From an uncultured Rhodospirillales bacterium (GTDB taxonomy: Bacteria > Pseudomonadota > Alphaproteobacteria > ATCC43930 > CGMCC-115725), in the NCBI GenBank assembly GCA_903822185.1, contig CAIJOA010000011.1:744001-808000 (forward strand): a stretch of DNA of 64,000 nucleotides, written 5' to 3'. Below are positions 26,404 to 34,206 of the stretch, piece by piece (the stretch's first letter is position 1; each line of letters starts with the position of its first letter). The notes under the pieces are model-generated. The model was not told the DNA's origin. It made no database searches and saw nothing but the letters and a program-made list of their open reading frames with translations. The position numbers and the translations under genes were made by a program.

Positions 26404-27380
26404 ACCGCATCGCCGCCATTGTCACCGCTATCACGCTTACCGCCACCGCCGTTCCCGCTCATGCTGCCGATAAGATGAAGATCACCGTCTCGGGTTGGTT
26501 TTCGACTTTCTCGGGCTACTTCCTCGCCATCGACAAAGGCTATTACGCACAGGAAGGCATCGAGACCGAGATCATTCAAGCGGGCGGCGGCACGGCAACA
26601 CCCGCCCTGTTGTCGGGCGACGTGCAATATTCAAGCTCGGCCAGCGTCGCCATCACTGCCATTCTGAAAGGCGGCGAATTGAAGATCGTCTTCGCCGACA
26701 ATGATCGCGCACCCTACCAGCTCTGGACGGCGCAGCCGGCGATCAAGACCTTGGCCGATCTGAAAGGCAAACAGATCGCCATCGAGAACCGTGGCGATAC
26801 GCACGAACTGACCGTGCTTGAGACGTTCCGCGCGGAACATGTCGATCCCTCGACCATCGTCTTCACCCCGCTGCAATCGCGCGCGACGATCATCGCGGCT
26901 TTAAGCTCAGGCTCGCTTGCCGCGGCCAGCATCATCACCGACGAAGCCGAGCGGGTGAAGAACCTGCCCAATGCGCGCATGATCGCCGACATGACCAAGA
27001 TCGTGCATACGATCAATGGTGGCGGCGTTTTCAGCGATGCCTTCATCAGCAAGAACCGCGACCTCGCCAAGCGCTTCATGCGCGCCTCGATGAAAGGCCG
27101 GCGCCACGCCGTCGCCCTTCCCGAAGACATGGTCGTGTCGGTGCTGAAGCGTGACTCCGGCCAAAACCACGATGCGATTATGCAAGGCTGGGTCGCGCAG
27201 GAGCCGCTGCGCACCGCCGACGGAACGATATCGCTCGATGCCCAAAAAGAAGAGATCACCGTCCGGTCCGAGTTATTGAACGTTCCGTCGGAAAAACGCC
27301 GCACGCCGGATCAGACTTTCGATTTTTCCATAATCCGCGAAGCCAATGCCGATCTCGACAAGCAGGGATGGAAACCATGA
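26400..27380 (+). CDS. ABC transporter substrate-binding protein, tandem paralog 2
   Basis: This 326-residue protein starts at the ATG overlapping the previous stop (ATGA). Its signal peptide ends VPAHA. It shares most residues with paralog 1, including the block from ADKMKITVSGW to the FADND segment. Main differences are in the hinge and second lobe (SIITDEAERVKNLPNARMIA compared with SVTNDEVQKLQALPNAHMVA). This points to a recent duplication with early divergence, possibly altering ligand range. There is no separate ribosome site, so expression depends on paralog 1. Confidence 0.87.
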   Translation: MNRIAAIVTAITLTATAVPAHAADKMKITVSGWFSTFSGYFLAIDKGYYAQEGIETEIIQAGGGTATPALLSGDVQYSSSASVAITAILKGGELKIVFADNDRAPYQLWTAQPAIKTLADLKGKQIAIENRGDTHELTVLETFRAEHVDPSTIVFTPLQSRATIIAALSSGSLAAASIITDEAERVKNLPNARMIADMTKIVHTINGGGVFSDAFISKNRDLAKRFMRASMKGRRHAVALPEDMVVSVLKRDSGQNHDAIMQGWVAQEPLRTADGTISLDAQKEEITVRSELLNVPSEKRRTPDQTFDFSIIREANADLDKQGWKP

Positions 27381-28351
27381 TCCGCCGTTTCATCGCCGCC
27401 GCCGCGCTGTGCGCCATTGCGACCGGACCGGCGCACGCCACCGATCCGATGAAGATCACCGTAACCGGCCTTGTTTCGGGCTTCGCCGATTATTTCATCG
27501 CGACGGATAAGGGCTATTTCGCGGAAGAAGGTATCGTTCCCGAGATCGTCCAAGCCGGCGGAAGCACCGCGACCCCGGCGCTGCTTTCCGGCGACGTACA
27601 ATATTCGACCTCGGCCAGCATCGCCATCACCGCGATCCTGCGCGGCGGCGAGTTGAAGATCGTTTATGTGAACAACGATCACGTCCCCTATCAGCTTTGG
27701 ACGACGCAGCCGGCGATCCAGACCCTGGCCGATCTGAAGGGCAAGCAGGTCGGCGTCGAGACGCGTGGCGACACGCACGAACTGGCGATGCGCGCGGCAT
27801 TCCTCAATGTCGGCGTCGATCCGGCGACGGTGATCTATACGCCGCTCTCGAACCGCTCGGCCATCGTCGCTTCAGTCATGACCGGTTCGCTTGCCGCGGC
27901 GAGCATGGTCATCGACGAGTTCGAGCGCATCAAAGCGGCGCCCAACGCGCGGCTGCTGTTCGATTTGCAAAAGATCGAGTTGATCGCCGGCGGCGGCGTC
28001 TTTTCCGACAAACTACTGAAGGAAAACCGACCGCTGGCCGAACGTTTCATGCGCGCCGTCGTCAAAGGCCGCCGCGCCGGGCGGGACAATGTCGAGGAGA
28101 TCGTCAATTCGGTGCGCAAGCGCAACCCGGCGCAATCCGCCGAAGACATTCGTACCGCCGTCAATCTGCAACGGCCGCTCAACACCATCGACGGCACGAT
28201 ATCGCTCGAGACGGAAAAGTTGGAGATTGCCAACCGCTCCGACCTCCTCAATATCGCACCCGACAAACGCCGCAAGCCGGAACAGGCGTTCGATTTCACG
28301 TTGCTGAAAGAAGCGAACGCCGACCTCGACCGCAAAGGCTGGAAGCCGTAA
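27377..28351 (+). CDS. ABC transporter substrate-binding protein, tandem paralog 3
   Basis: This 324-residue protein is again coupled by ATGA to the preceding gene, with a signal peptide ending GPAHA. It is clearly related to paralogs 1 and 2 but more divergent: TDPMKITVTGLVSGFADYFI replaces the WFS opening, and the second lobe has FDLQKIELIAGGGVFSDKLL. Both the pocket strand ATPALLSGDVQYSTSASIAI and the final helix ANADLDRKGWKP are kept. A palindromic repeat follows the stop, then the ATPase/permease genes converge from the other side. Confidence 0.87.
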   Translation: MIRRFIAAAALCAIATGPAHATDPMKITVTGLVSGFADYFIATDKGYFAEEGIVPEIVQAGGSTATPALLSGDVQYSTSASIAITAILRGGELKIVYVNNDHVPYQLWTTQPAIQTLADLKGKQVGVETRGDTHELAMRAAFLNVGVDPATVIYTPLSNRSAIVASVMTGSLAAASMVIDEFERIKAAPNARLLFDLQKIELIAGGGVFSDKLLKENRPLAERFMRAVVKGRRAGRDNVEEIVNSVRKRNPAQSAEDIRTAVNLQRPLNTIDGTISLETEKLEIANRSDLLNIAPDKRRKPEQAFDFTLLKEANADLDRKGWKP

Positions 28352-28363
28352 CGAAAACCTTGC

Positions 28364-28441
28364 CGTCACCCCCGCGAAAGCGGGGGTCCATGACGCAACG
28401 AATTCGCTGCACGATGGATTCCCGCTTTCGCGGGAATGACG
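28364..28441. repeat. REP-like palindromic repeat, family A, copy 2
   Basis: This 78-base copy of the element at 5573-5652 keeps the same outer ends (CGTCACCCCCGCGAAAGCGG and TTCCCGCTTTCGCGGGAATG) and has a less conserved centre. In both copies the element lies between convergent genes, here the third binding protein and the ATPase, 10 bases before the ATPase stop. Confidence 0.8.
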
Positions 28442-28450
28442 AAGTATTTT

Positions 28451-29251
28451 CTAATCCGCGTGCTGCATGCCGCGTTGCAGTTCGTCCTTCATCAGCCGCC
28501 AGATACGCTGGCGATAGGCGACGAAGGGCGCGCTGGCTTTGATCTTTTCGTCATCGACCCAGCGCGGTTTCGGCAGATCGACCGGCACGATATCGAGAAT
28601 GCGGCCCGGCCGCGCGCCGAAGACAAAAATCCGATCCGACAGGAAGATCGCTTCGTCGATACTGTGGGTGACGAAGACGATGGTGCGATTGTCTGCGCTG
28701 AGCAGCTTCAGCAATTCGATCTGCATCAATTCGCGGATCATCGGATCGAGCGCGCCGAACGGCTCGTCCATCAGCAGATATTTCGGCGCGGTGCTGAGGG
28801 CGCGGGCGATACCGACGCGCTGCTTCATGCCGCCCGATAGCTGATGCGGGAAATAGCCGCCGAAACTCTTCAATCCAAGCTTCGACAGATTTTCCTCGGC
28901 GATGCGTTCGCGATCGGCGCGTTTGGTCTTTTGAATCTCCAACTCGAGCCCAAACTCTGCGTTCTTCTCCGCCGAGCGCCAGGGCAGCAGGTTGAATTCT
29001 TGAAACACCATCGAACGGCTGGGCGCGGGTCCGCGCACATGCGTCCCGTCGATCGTCACATTGCCCATGCTGGGCAGGATGATGCCATCGATGATGCGCA
29101 GCATCGTCGTTTTGCCGCAGCCGCTGGGGCCGAGGAACGAGACGAATTCGCCGTCGGCGATAGTGAAGGACACGTTTTCGAGCACATTGGCCGGCGCAGC
29201 GGCGCCGCGCTTGTTGCCGAAACGATGGGTGACGTTGGAAATCTCGATCAT
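28451..29251 (-). CDS. ABC transporter ATP-binding protein, NitT/TauT type
   Basis: This 266-residue ATPase has Walker A GPSGCGKTT (about residues 38-46), the Q-loop segment VFQEFNLLPWRSA, signature LSGGMKQRVGIARAL, Walker B LLMDEPFGALDP and FVTHSIDEA. It belongs to the SsuB/TauB group. The permease gene is 13 bases upstream on the same strand, forming an operon. The three tandem binding proteins converge on it, so a shared importer is likely. A repeat element lies just past its stop. Confidence 0.9.
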   Translation of the reverse strand: MIEISNVTHRFGNKRGAAAPANVLENVSFTIADGEFVSFLGPSGCGKTTMLRIIDGIILPSMGNVTIDGTHVRGPAPSRSMVFQEFNLLPWRSAEKNAEFGLELEIQKTKRADRERIAEENLSKLGLKSFGGYFPHQLSGGMKQRVGIARALSTAPKYLLMDEPFGALDPMIRELMQIELLKLLSADNRTIVFVTHSIDEAIFLSDRIFVFGARPGRILDIVPVDLPKPRWVDDEKIKASAPFVAYRQRIWRLMKDELQRGMQHAD

Positions 29252-29264
29252 GATCTGTCGCCCC

Positions 29265-30083
29265 TCAATCCGAATTCTTGGCTTGCCATGGGGCGATCCA
29301 GCCTTCGACCCAGCGCATCGCCGAATTGAGGATCACGCCCGCACCGGCGAGAATAAACACGCCGGCAAACAGAAGCGCAGTGTCGTAATTGGCGCCCGCC
29401 TGGAAAATCAGATAGCCGAGGCCCGAGGTCGAGGCGTAAAACTCGGCCACCACGACCATGATCAGCACGCGGCCGATGGCGAGGCGGAAGCCGGCCAAAA
29501 TGAACGGCAACGCCGCCGGAGCGATGATCTTGAACAGGATCTCGCGTTCGTTGGCGCAAAAGGCGCGCCCCGTCTCGATCAGCTTCTTGTCGATGCTGGA
29601 GACGCCGACTTCGGTATTGATGATGATGACGAAGATCGCGCCCAGCACGACGAGGACCACCTTCGACCAAACGCCGAGGCCCAGCCACAGGATGATCAGC
29701 GGCAGGAAGGCGACGGTTGGCGAGGCATAGGACGCCATCACGAAGGGTTCCGTGCTATCGCGGATGAAGCGGCTGCGCCCCATGGCGATGCCGACCGGCA
29801 CGCCGAGGACGATGGAGATGGCGAAGCCCAGCCCGGCGATCTCGGCGGACGAAGCGATATGGGGCCAGATGCTGCCGTCGGCGAAAACCTCGTAGAGTTT
29901 TTCGAACACCAACGAGGGGCTGCTAAGAAACAGCGGGTTCACCTTGCCCGCGCGGACGACCCATTCCCACAGGCCCAGGGCGATGACCACCGCCGCCAGC
30001 CGCGTGATCGCCGTCTGATGCCGCGCCCATATCTCCGACAGGATCGTTGTCGGCGGCTCGAGCACTTGGACCTGTTGCGACAT
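29265..30083 (-). CDS. ABC transporter permease, NitT/TauT type
   Basis: This 272-residue permease has about six membrane segments. After an N-terminal cytoplasmic stretch the first helix is AVVIALGLWEWVVRA (about 33-47). The ATPase-contact loop is around KLIETGRAFCANEREILFKI with IAPAALPFILAGF after it. GAGGGGG precedes the ATG. The ATPase gene follows after 13 bases. The promoter would lie between 30084 and 30177, shared with the divergent metallo-hydrolase gene. Confidence 0.9.
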   Translation of the reverse strand: MSQQVQVLEPPTTILSEIWARHQTAITRLAAVVIALGLWEWVVRAGKVNPLFLSSPSLVFEKLYEVFADGSIWPHIASSAEIAGLGFAISIVLGVPVGIAMGRSRFIRDSTEPFVMASYASPTVAFLPLIILWLGLGVWSKVVLVVLGAIFVIIINTEVGVSSIDKKLIETGRAFCANEREILFKIIAPAALPFILAGFRLAIGRVLIMVVVAEFYASTSGLGYLIFQAGANYDTALLFAGVFILAGAGVILNSAMRWVEGWIAPWQAKNSD

Positions 30084-30177
30084 TCTTCCCCCTCCCCGAC
30101 CTGGCCGAAGTTCGGCCAGCCTTTAGCTTTACTTGCAACCATAGAGCGCCTCGCTCAGGATCGCTATGGAGGGACCG

Positions 30178-31137
30178 ATGTCACACTGGCGATTCACTAA
30201 AGGGCTGCATGACCTGGGGGCGGGATGCCACGCATACTTGCAGCCGGAAGGAAGTTGGGGCTGGAGCAATGCCGGCCTGATCACCGATAGCGGCGAGGCG
30301 CTGCTGGTCGATACGCTGATGGACGTGCGGCTTACCGCCGAGATGCTGGCGACGATGCGCGACGCTGTCCCGGCCGCCGTCAATATTGGCACGCTGGTCA
30401 ACACCCACGCCAATCCGGACCACACCTTCGGCAATCAATTGTTGAGCGGCGCGTCGATCATCGCATCGACCTCCTGCGCCGAGGAGATGCGCGAGACGCC
30501 GCTGCCGATGCTGATCGCCATGTCGAAGAACTGGCAGACGATGGGCGAAGCCGCCGCGTTCTTTTACGAGCAGATGGGACGGCATTTTCGCTTCGAGGAA
30601 GTTGTCCTGACCCTGCCGACGCGAACCTTCGACAAGGAGCTGACGCTGAAGGTCGGCAACAAGACGGTCGAGCTGGTCAATGTCGGGCCCGCCCATACCG
30701 GCGGCGACGTCATGGTGCATGTGCCCGAGGACAAAACCGTTTTCACCGGCGACGTGCTGTTCATCGGCGGCCATCCCGTGATGTGGGCGACGCCGGTGTC
30801 GAGTTGGATCGCGGCTTGCGACCGCATCCTCGGCTGGGACGTCGAAACCATCGTCCCCGGCCATGGCGCGATCACCGACAAGAACGGCGTGCGCAAATTC
30901 AAAGCCTATCTCGAAGATATCAGCCATGAGGCGCGCAAGCGGTTCGATGCCGGCATGAGTTGGATCGACGCCGCCAACGACATCGAACTGGATCGTTATG
31001 CCGACTGGATCGACGGCGAGCGGATCGTCACCAATGTGGCGACCCTCTATCGCGAATTCTCAGGCGGCAAGGAAGAACACAACATCGCCGAGTTGTTCGC
31101 CGCGATGGGCCGTTACCGCAAGGCGCACGGGAACTAA
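30178..31137 (+). CDS. MBL-fold metallo-hydrolase with an HxNxDH variant motif
   Basis: This 319-residue protein has a metallo-beta-lactamase fold. The metal motif is HANPDH (residues 77-82), so the usual second His of HxHxDH is Asn, a variant known in one subfamily. Later ligands are in GPAHTGGDVMVHVP, VFTGDVLF and IVPGHG. The start at 30178 is preferred because GGAGGGA lies 4-5 bases before it. The C-terminal helical extension has SWIDAANDIELDRYADWIDG. The substrate is not identifiable. Its neighbours are an importer (divergent) and a Rieske oxygenase downstream. Confidence 0.82.
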   Translation: MSHWRFTKGLHDLGAGCHAYLQPEGSWGWSNAGLITDSGEALLVDTLMDVRLTAEMLATMRDAVPAAVNIGTLVNTHANPDHTFGNQLLSGASIIASTSCAEEMRETPLPMLIAMSKNWQTMGEAAAFFYEQMGRHFRFEEVVLTLPTRTFDKELTLKVGNKTVELVNVGPAHTGGDVMVHVPEDKTVFTGDVLFIGGHPVMWATPVSSWIAACDRILGWDVETIVPGHGAITDKNGVRKFKAYLEDISHEARKRFDAGMSWIDAANDIELDRYADWIDGERIVTNVATLYREFSGGKEEHNIAELFAAMGRYRKAHGN

Positions 31138-31146
31138 CTCGTAACG

Positions 31147-31257
31147 CCCTCTCTCCTCGGGGAGAGGGTTGGGGTGAGGGGCCACGGCGCTGATATCTCC
31201 CCCTCACCTTCCCATCGCTGCGCGACGGGCCCCTTCCTCTCCCCAAGGGGCGAGGAG
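31147..31257. repeat. REP-like palindromic repeat, family B, copy 1
   Basis: Two pyrimidine/purine-biased units are joined here. The first reads from CCTCTCTCCTCGGGGAGAGG through GTTGGGGTGAGGGG. The second reads from CCCCCTCACCTTCCCATCGC to CTCTCCCCAAGGGGCGAGGA. Both units recur at 32802-32904, each as the reverse complement, so the Rieske oxygenase gene is bracketed by inverted copies. Such elements are common between genes in alphaproteobacteria. Confidence 0.75.
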
Positions 31258-31499
31258 AATAACTTCACCCGCTTGCATCGCTCGCCGGAAGACGGCACCA
31301 TCCCCTGAGATAAAGGCGCGTCAGCCGCCGCATCGCAGGGATTGGAAATGTCGCGGATCGGTCTCGATCTTGGGACGTCGCATAGGCCGCCGCTTTTACG
31401 GATAAAAGCGCGCGCCCCTCTCAATTGCTTCAAACACGCGTTCCAAAGCTTGCCCAACGGGCGGCGGTGCGAAGTCTTGCCTGACCGGAGGATGACGGG
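31258..31499. promoter_or_regulatory. Leader region of the Rieske oxygenase gene with a palindrome
   Basis: No gene is seen in this stretch. At 31391-31410 CGCTTTTA-CGGA-TAAAAGCG forms a perfect 8-base-pair inverted repeat, about 90 bases before the start of the oxygenase gene. It could be a regulator-binding site or an mRNA hairpin. No clear -35/-10 pair is assigned. Confidence 0.4.
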
Positions 31500-32801
31500 A
31501 TGCTGACCAAAGAGAATAACGACCGCGTCACCCAAACCGGCCCGGGCACGCTCGGCGGCGATCTGCTGCGCCGCTATTGGCAGCCGGTCGCCCTCTCCGT
31601 CGAGCTCAAGCACGACGAGCCCTTCGCCGTTCGGATCATGAGCGAAGATCTGGTGCTGTATCGCGACGAGCAGGGCAAGCCTTGCCTGATCGGACGGCGT
31701 TGCCCGCATCGCGGTGTCGATCTGAGCTATGGCCGGGTCGAGGATGGCGGCCTGCGCTGCCTCTATCACGGCTGGCTGCTGTCCGGCGACGGACGCTGCC
31801 TCGACCAACCGGGTGAAGGCACCGCCAGCAACTACAAGGACCGGATCAAACACAAGGCCTATCCCTGCAAGGAAGCCGGCGGGCTGATCCTCGCTTATAT
31901 GGGCCCGGGCGATCCGCCCAACCTGCCGAAATTCCCCTTCTTCCTCGCCCCGCCGGAGCGAAGCTGGACGACCAAGATCCATCACGACTGCAATTACCTG
32001 CAGGGCAATGAAGGCAATGTCGATCCGCAGCATTTGTCCTATCTGCACCGCTTTCTCGATCCACGGCAATCGGTCGATGAGCGGGTCAATTCGCTGCTGA
32101 TCCGCGATTCGGCGCCCAAGCTCGAAGTCGAGGAAACCGGTTACGGCTTTCGGCTTTTCGCCGCGCGCGCCGCCGCGGAGGGTGAAATTTATATTCGCAT
32201 GAGCAATTTCATCATGCCGAACTGTTCAGCCTTTGACGGCTCACCTTTGGTCGATCCGCGCACCGGTAAGTCACGTGAGAACCTGGGTTACCAGATGCAC
32301 TGGCATGTGCCAATCGACGACGACACGCATTGGAAATACACGATCCTTTACGGCCATGAAATTCCGATTGATCTCAACTGGATCGAGAAGATCGTATTCG
32401 CCGATGTCGATGAGAATTACCAACTCGCGCGAAACCAGGGCAATCGCTACCAACAGAACCGGCAGGAAATGAAGACCATGAGCTTTGCCGGCATGGGACA
32501 AAGCTTTTGGGCGCACGACAAATTCGCCGTCGAGGCGCAGGGCGCGATCGTCGATCGCAGCGCCGAACATCTGGGCACCACCGATAAGCCGACCATGCTG
32601 ATGCGGCGGCAATTGCTGCAAGCAATCGACGCCATGGAAGCGGGCCAAGACCCGTTGTTCGTCGAACGCGACAAAGCCGCCAACGCCCTCGCCGATATGG
32701 CGGTGCTGTCGAAGGTCGTGCCGGAGGGAACCGATCTTTTGAGCGGATGGTGGCGCGACTTTCGTCCAAAGATAGGACCGATAATGGAGATACTAGAGTA
32801 G
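31500..32801 (+). CDS. Rieske non-heme iron oxygenase, alpha subunit
   Basis: This 433-residue protein has a Rieske [2Fe-2S] site with Cys68-His70 (CPHRG) and Cys87-His90 (CLYHGW). Its catalytic domain keeps the mononuclear iron motif in GNVDPQHLSYLH (Asp and two His). RRYWQPVALS near the start is typical of the aromatic-ring and O-demethylase oxygenases of the phthalate/vanillate type. It would insert oxygen using electrons from a reductase, which is not encoded nearby. GGAGG lies 9 bases before the ATG. Inverted copies of repeat family B lie on both sides. Confidence 0.88.
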   Translation: MLTKENNDRVTQTGPGTLGGDLLRRYWQPVALSVELKHDEPFAVRIMSEDLVLYRDEQGKPCLIGRRCPHRGVDLSYGRVEDGGLRCLYHGWLLSGDGRCLDQPGEGTASNYKDRIKHKAYPCKEAGGLILAYMGPGDPPNLPKFPFFLAPPERSWTTKIHHDCNYLQGNEGNVDPQHLSYLHRFLDPRQSVDERVNSLLIRDSAPKLEVEETGYGFRLFAARAAAEGEIYIRMSNFIMPNCSAFDGSPLVDPRTGKSRENLGYQMHWHVPIDDDTHWKYTILYGHEIPIDLNWIEKIVFADVDENYQLARNQGNRYQQNRQEMKTMSFAGMGQSFWAHDKFAVEAQGAIVDRSAEHLGTTDKPTMLMRRQLLQAIDAMEAGQDPLFVERDKAANALADMAVLSKVVPEGTDLLSGWWRDFRPKIGPIMEILE

Positions 32802-32904
32802 CCCCCTCACCCAACCCTCTCCCCAAGGGGCGAGGGCTTTAAGTTCCTCGCCCCTTGGGGAGAGGAAGGGGCCTATCGCGTCAGCGATGGGAAGGTGAGG
32901 GGGA
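32802..32904. repeat. REP-like palindromic repeat, family B, copy 2
   Basis: The element starts one base after the oxygenase stop. It contains a perfect 19-base-pair inverted repeat: CTCTCCCCAAGGGGCGAGG at 32817-32835 and its complement at 32846-32864, with a 10-base loop. The distal part CAGCGATGGGAAGGTGAGGG is the reverse complement of the distal part of copy 1. The stem would strongly separate the oxygenase mRNA from the downstream binding-protein gene. Confidence 0.78.
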
Positions 32905-32933
32905 AGAATCGATAAAACAAAGGGGAGGATGAT

Positions 32934-34139
32934 ATGAAACAAAAGATTCTCGCAACGGCCGTCGTACTGGTGATGGCTGGTTTCGCAGTGACAGCCACGG
33001 CGCAAAATAAATACGGGCCGGGCGTCAGCGACACCGAGATCAAACTCGGTTCGACCGGCCCCTATAGCGGTCCCGTATCGATGGCCAGCACCGTGACCAA
33101 GTCGATCGCCGCCTATATGGACAAGGTCAATGCCGAGCATGGCGGCGTCAATGGCCGCAAGATCAACCTCATCACCGCCGATGACGGTTATTCACCGCCG
33201 CGCACGGTCGAGACCACGCGCAAGCTGGTCGAGCAGGACAATGTCTTGTTCATGGTCGATTCCGTCGGCACCCCGACGCAGCTCGCGGTGCGGCAATATC
33301 TCAACGACCGCAAGGTGCCGCAGTTGTTCCCCGCGACGGGCGCGGCGCCCTTGTTCGACGTGCAGAAGTCACCCTGGACCGTCGGTTTCGCGCCCAGCAA
33401 TTACAGCGAAGGCCAACTGGTCGGGAAATATGCCAGCAAGACTTTCCCGGGTGCGAAGATCGCGGTGCTGTATCAGAACGACGATCTCGGGAAAGACTAT
33501 CTGCGCGGTGCCAAGGAGATGATGACCAATGGCGCCAGCATCGTCGCCGAGGTCAGCTTCGAGGTCAGCGATCCGACGGTCGATTCACAGATCGTGACAT
33601 TACAATCGAGCGGCGCGACCGTGCTGTTCGCCTTCGCGACCCAGAAAGCCGCCGCCCAGTCCATCCGCAAATCCGCCGAGATCGGTTGGAAGCCGAAGAT
33701 TTTCATTCCTTCGATCGTCAGCTCGATCAGTCAGGTATTGCAGCCTGCGGGGCTCGAAAATTCCAAGGGCGTCATGACCGCCACCTATGTCAAAGACCCG
33801 ACCAGCCCGAAATGGGCTGACGACCCCGACGTGAAAGAGTTCGTTGCCTGGGTGAAGAAATACAACACCGCCGTCGAGGTTCGCGACAGCTTCGCCGCAT
33901 CGGGCGGCTATATGGTCGGCATCCTGACCGAGAAAATCCTCAAGGCCGCCGGCAATGATCTGACCCGCGAGAATATCCTCAAGGAAGCGACCAACCTGCA
34001 CAATGTCGCCGTGCCGATGCTGTTGCCTGGCATCACTGTCAGCACGTCCCCGACCGATCATCGCTCGATCAAGCAGATGCAGTTCGAATATTTCGATGGC
34101 GCGAACTGGGTGCTGACCGGTGAGGTGATTTCGGATTAA
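32934..34139 (+). CDS. Leu/Ile/Val-type ABC substrate-binding protein (family 6-like)
   Basis: This 401-residue protein has a signal peptide ending TATAQ. The mature part starts GPGVSDTEIKLGSTGPYSGP and has GGVNGRKINLITADDGYSPP and ETTRKLVEQDNVLFMVDSVG, the classic LivK/AmiC-like binding-protein pattern. KIAVLYQNDDLGKDYLRGAK continues it. Members bind branched-chain amino acids, but in catabolic loci often aromatic acids or amides. No livHMGF genes are in the window. GGGGAGG precedes the ATG by 6 bases. Confidence 0.9.
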   Translation: MKQKILATAVVLVMAGFAVTATAQNKYGPGVSDTEIKLGSTGPYSGPVSMASTVTKSIAAYMDKVNAEHGGVNGRKINLITADDGYSPPRTVETTRKLVEQDNVLFMVDSVGTPTQLAVRQYLNDRKVPQLFPATGAAPLFDVQKSPWTVGFAPSNYSEGQLVGKYASKTFPGAKIAVLYQNDDLGKDYLRGAKEMMTNGASIVAEVSFEVSDPTVDSQIVTLQSSGATVLFAFATQKAAAQSIRKSAEIGWKPKIFIPSIVSSISQVLQPAGLENSKGVMTATYVKDPTSPKWADDPDVKEFVAWVKKYNTAVEVRDSFAASGGYMVGILTEKILKAAGNDLTRENILKEATNLHNVAVPMLLPGITVSTSPTDHRSIKQMQFEYFDGANWVLTGEVISD

Positions 34140-34149
34140 GGCAGACGTC

Positions 34150-34172
34150 ATGGCCGGGCTCATCCCGGCCAT
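34150..34172. repeat. Single palindromic repeat, family C
   Basis: ATGGCCGGG-CTCAT-CCCGGCCAT forms a perfect 9-base-pair hairpin 10 bases after the LivK-type gene. Closely similar palindromes are abundant in alphaproteobacterial intergenic regions. There is no U-run after it, so it may protect or separate the mRNA rather than terminate it. Confidence 0.6.
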
Positions 34173-34206
34173 CTACGCCCTTCGATCGAAGCAATAAAGA
34201 AAAGCG

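Noticed and set aside
31147-32904. Possible CRISPR or insertion-sequence ends from the repeated palindromes
   Set aside because: There are only two copies per family, no regular spacers, no terminal repeats around a transposase and no cas genes. REP-like elements explain them.
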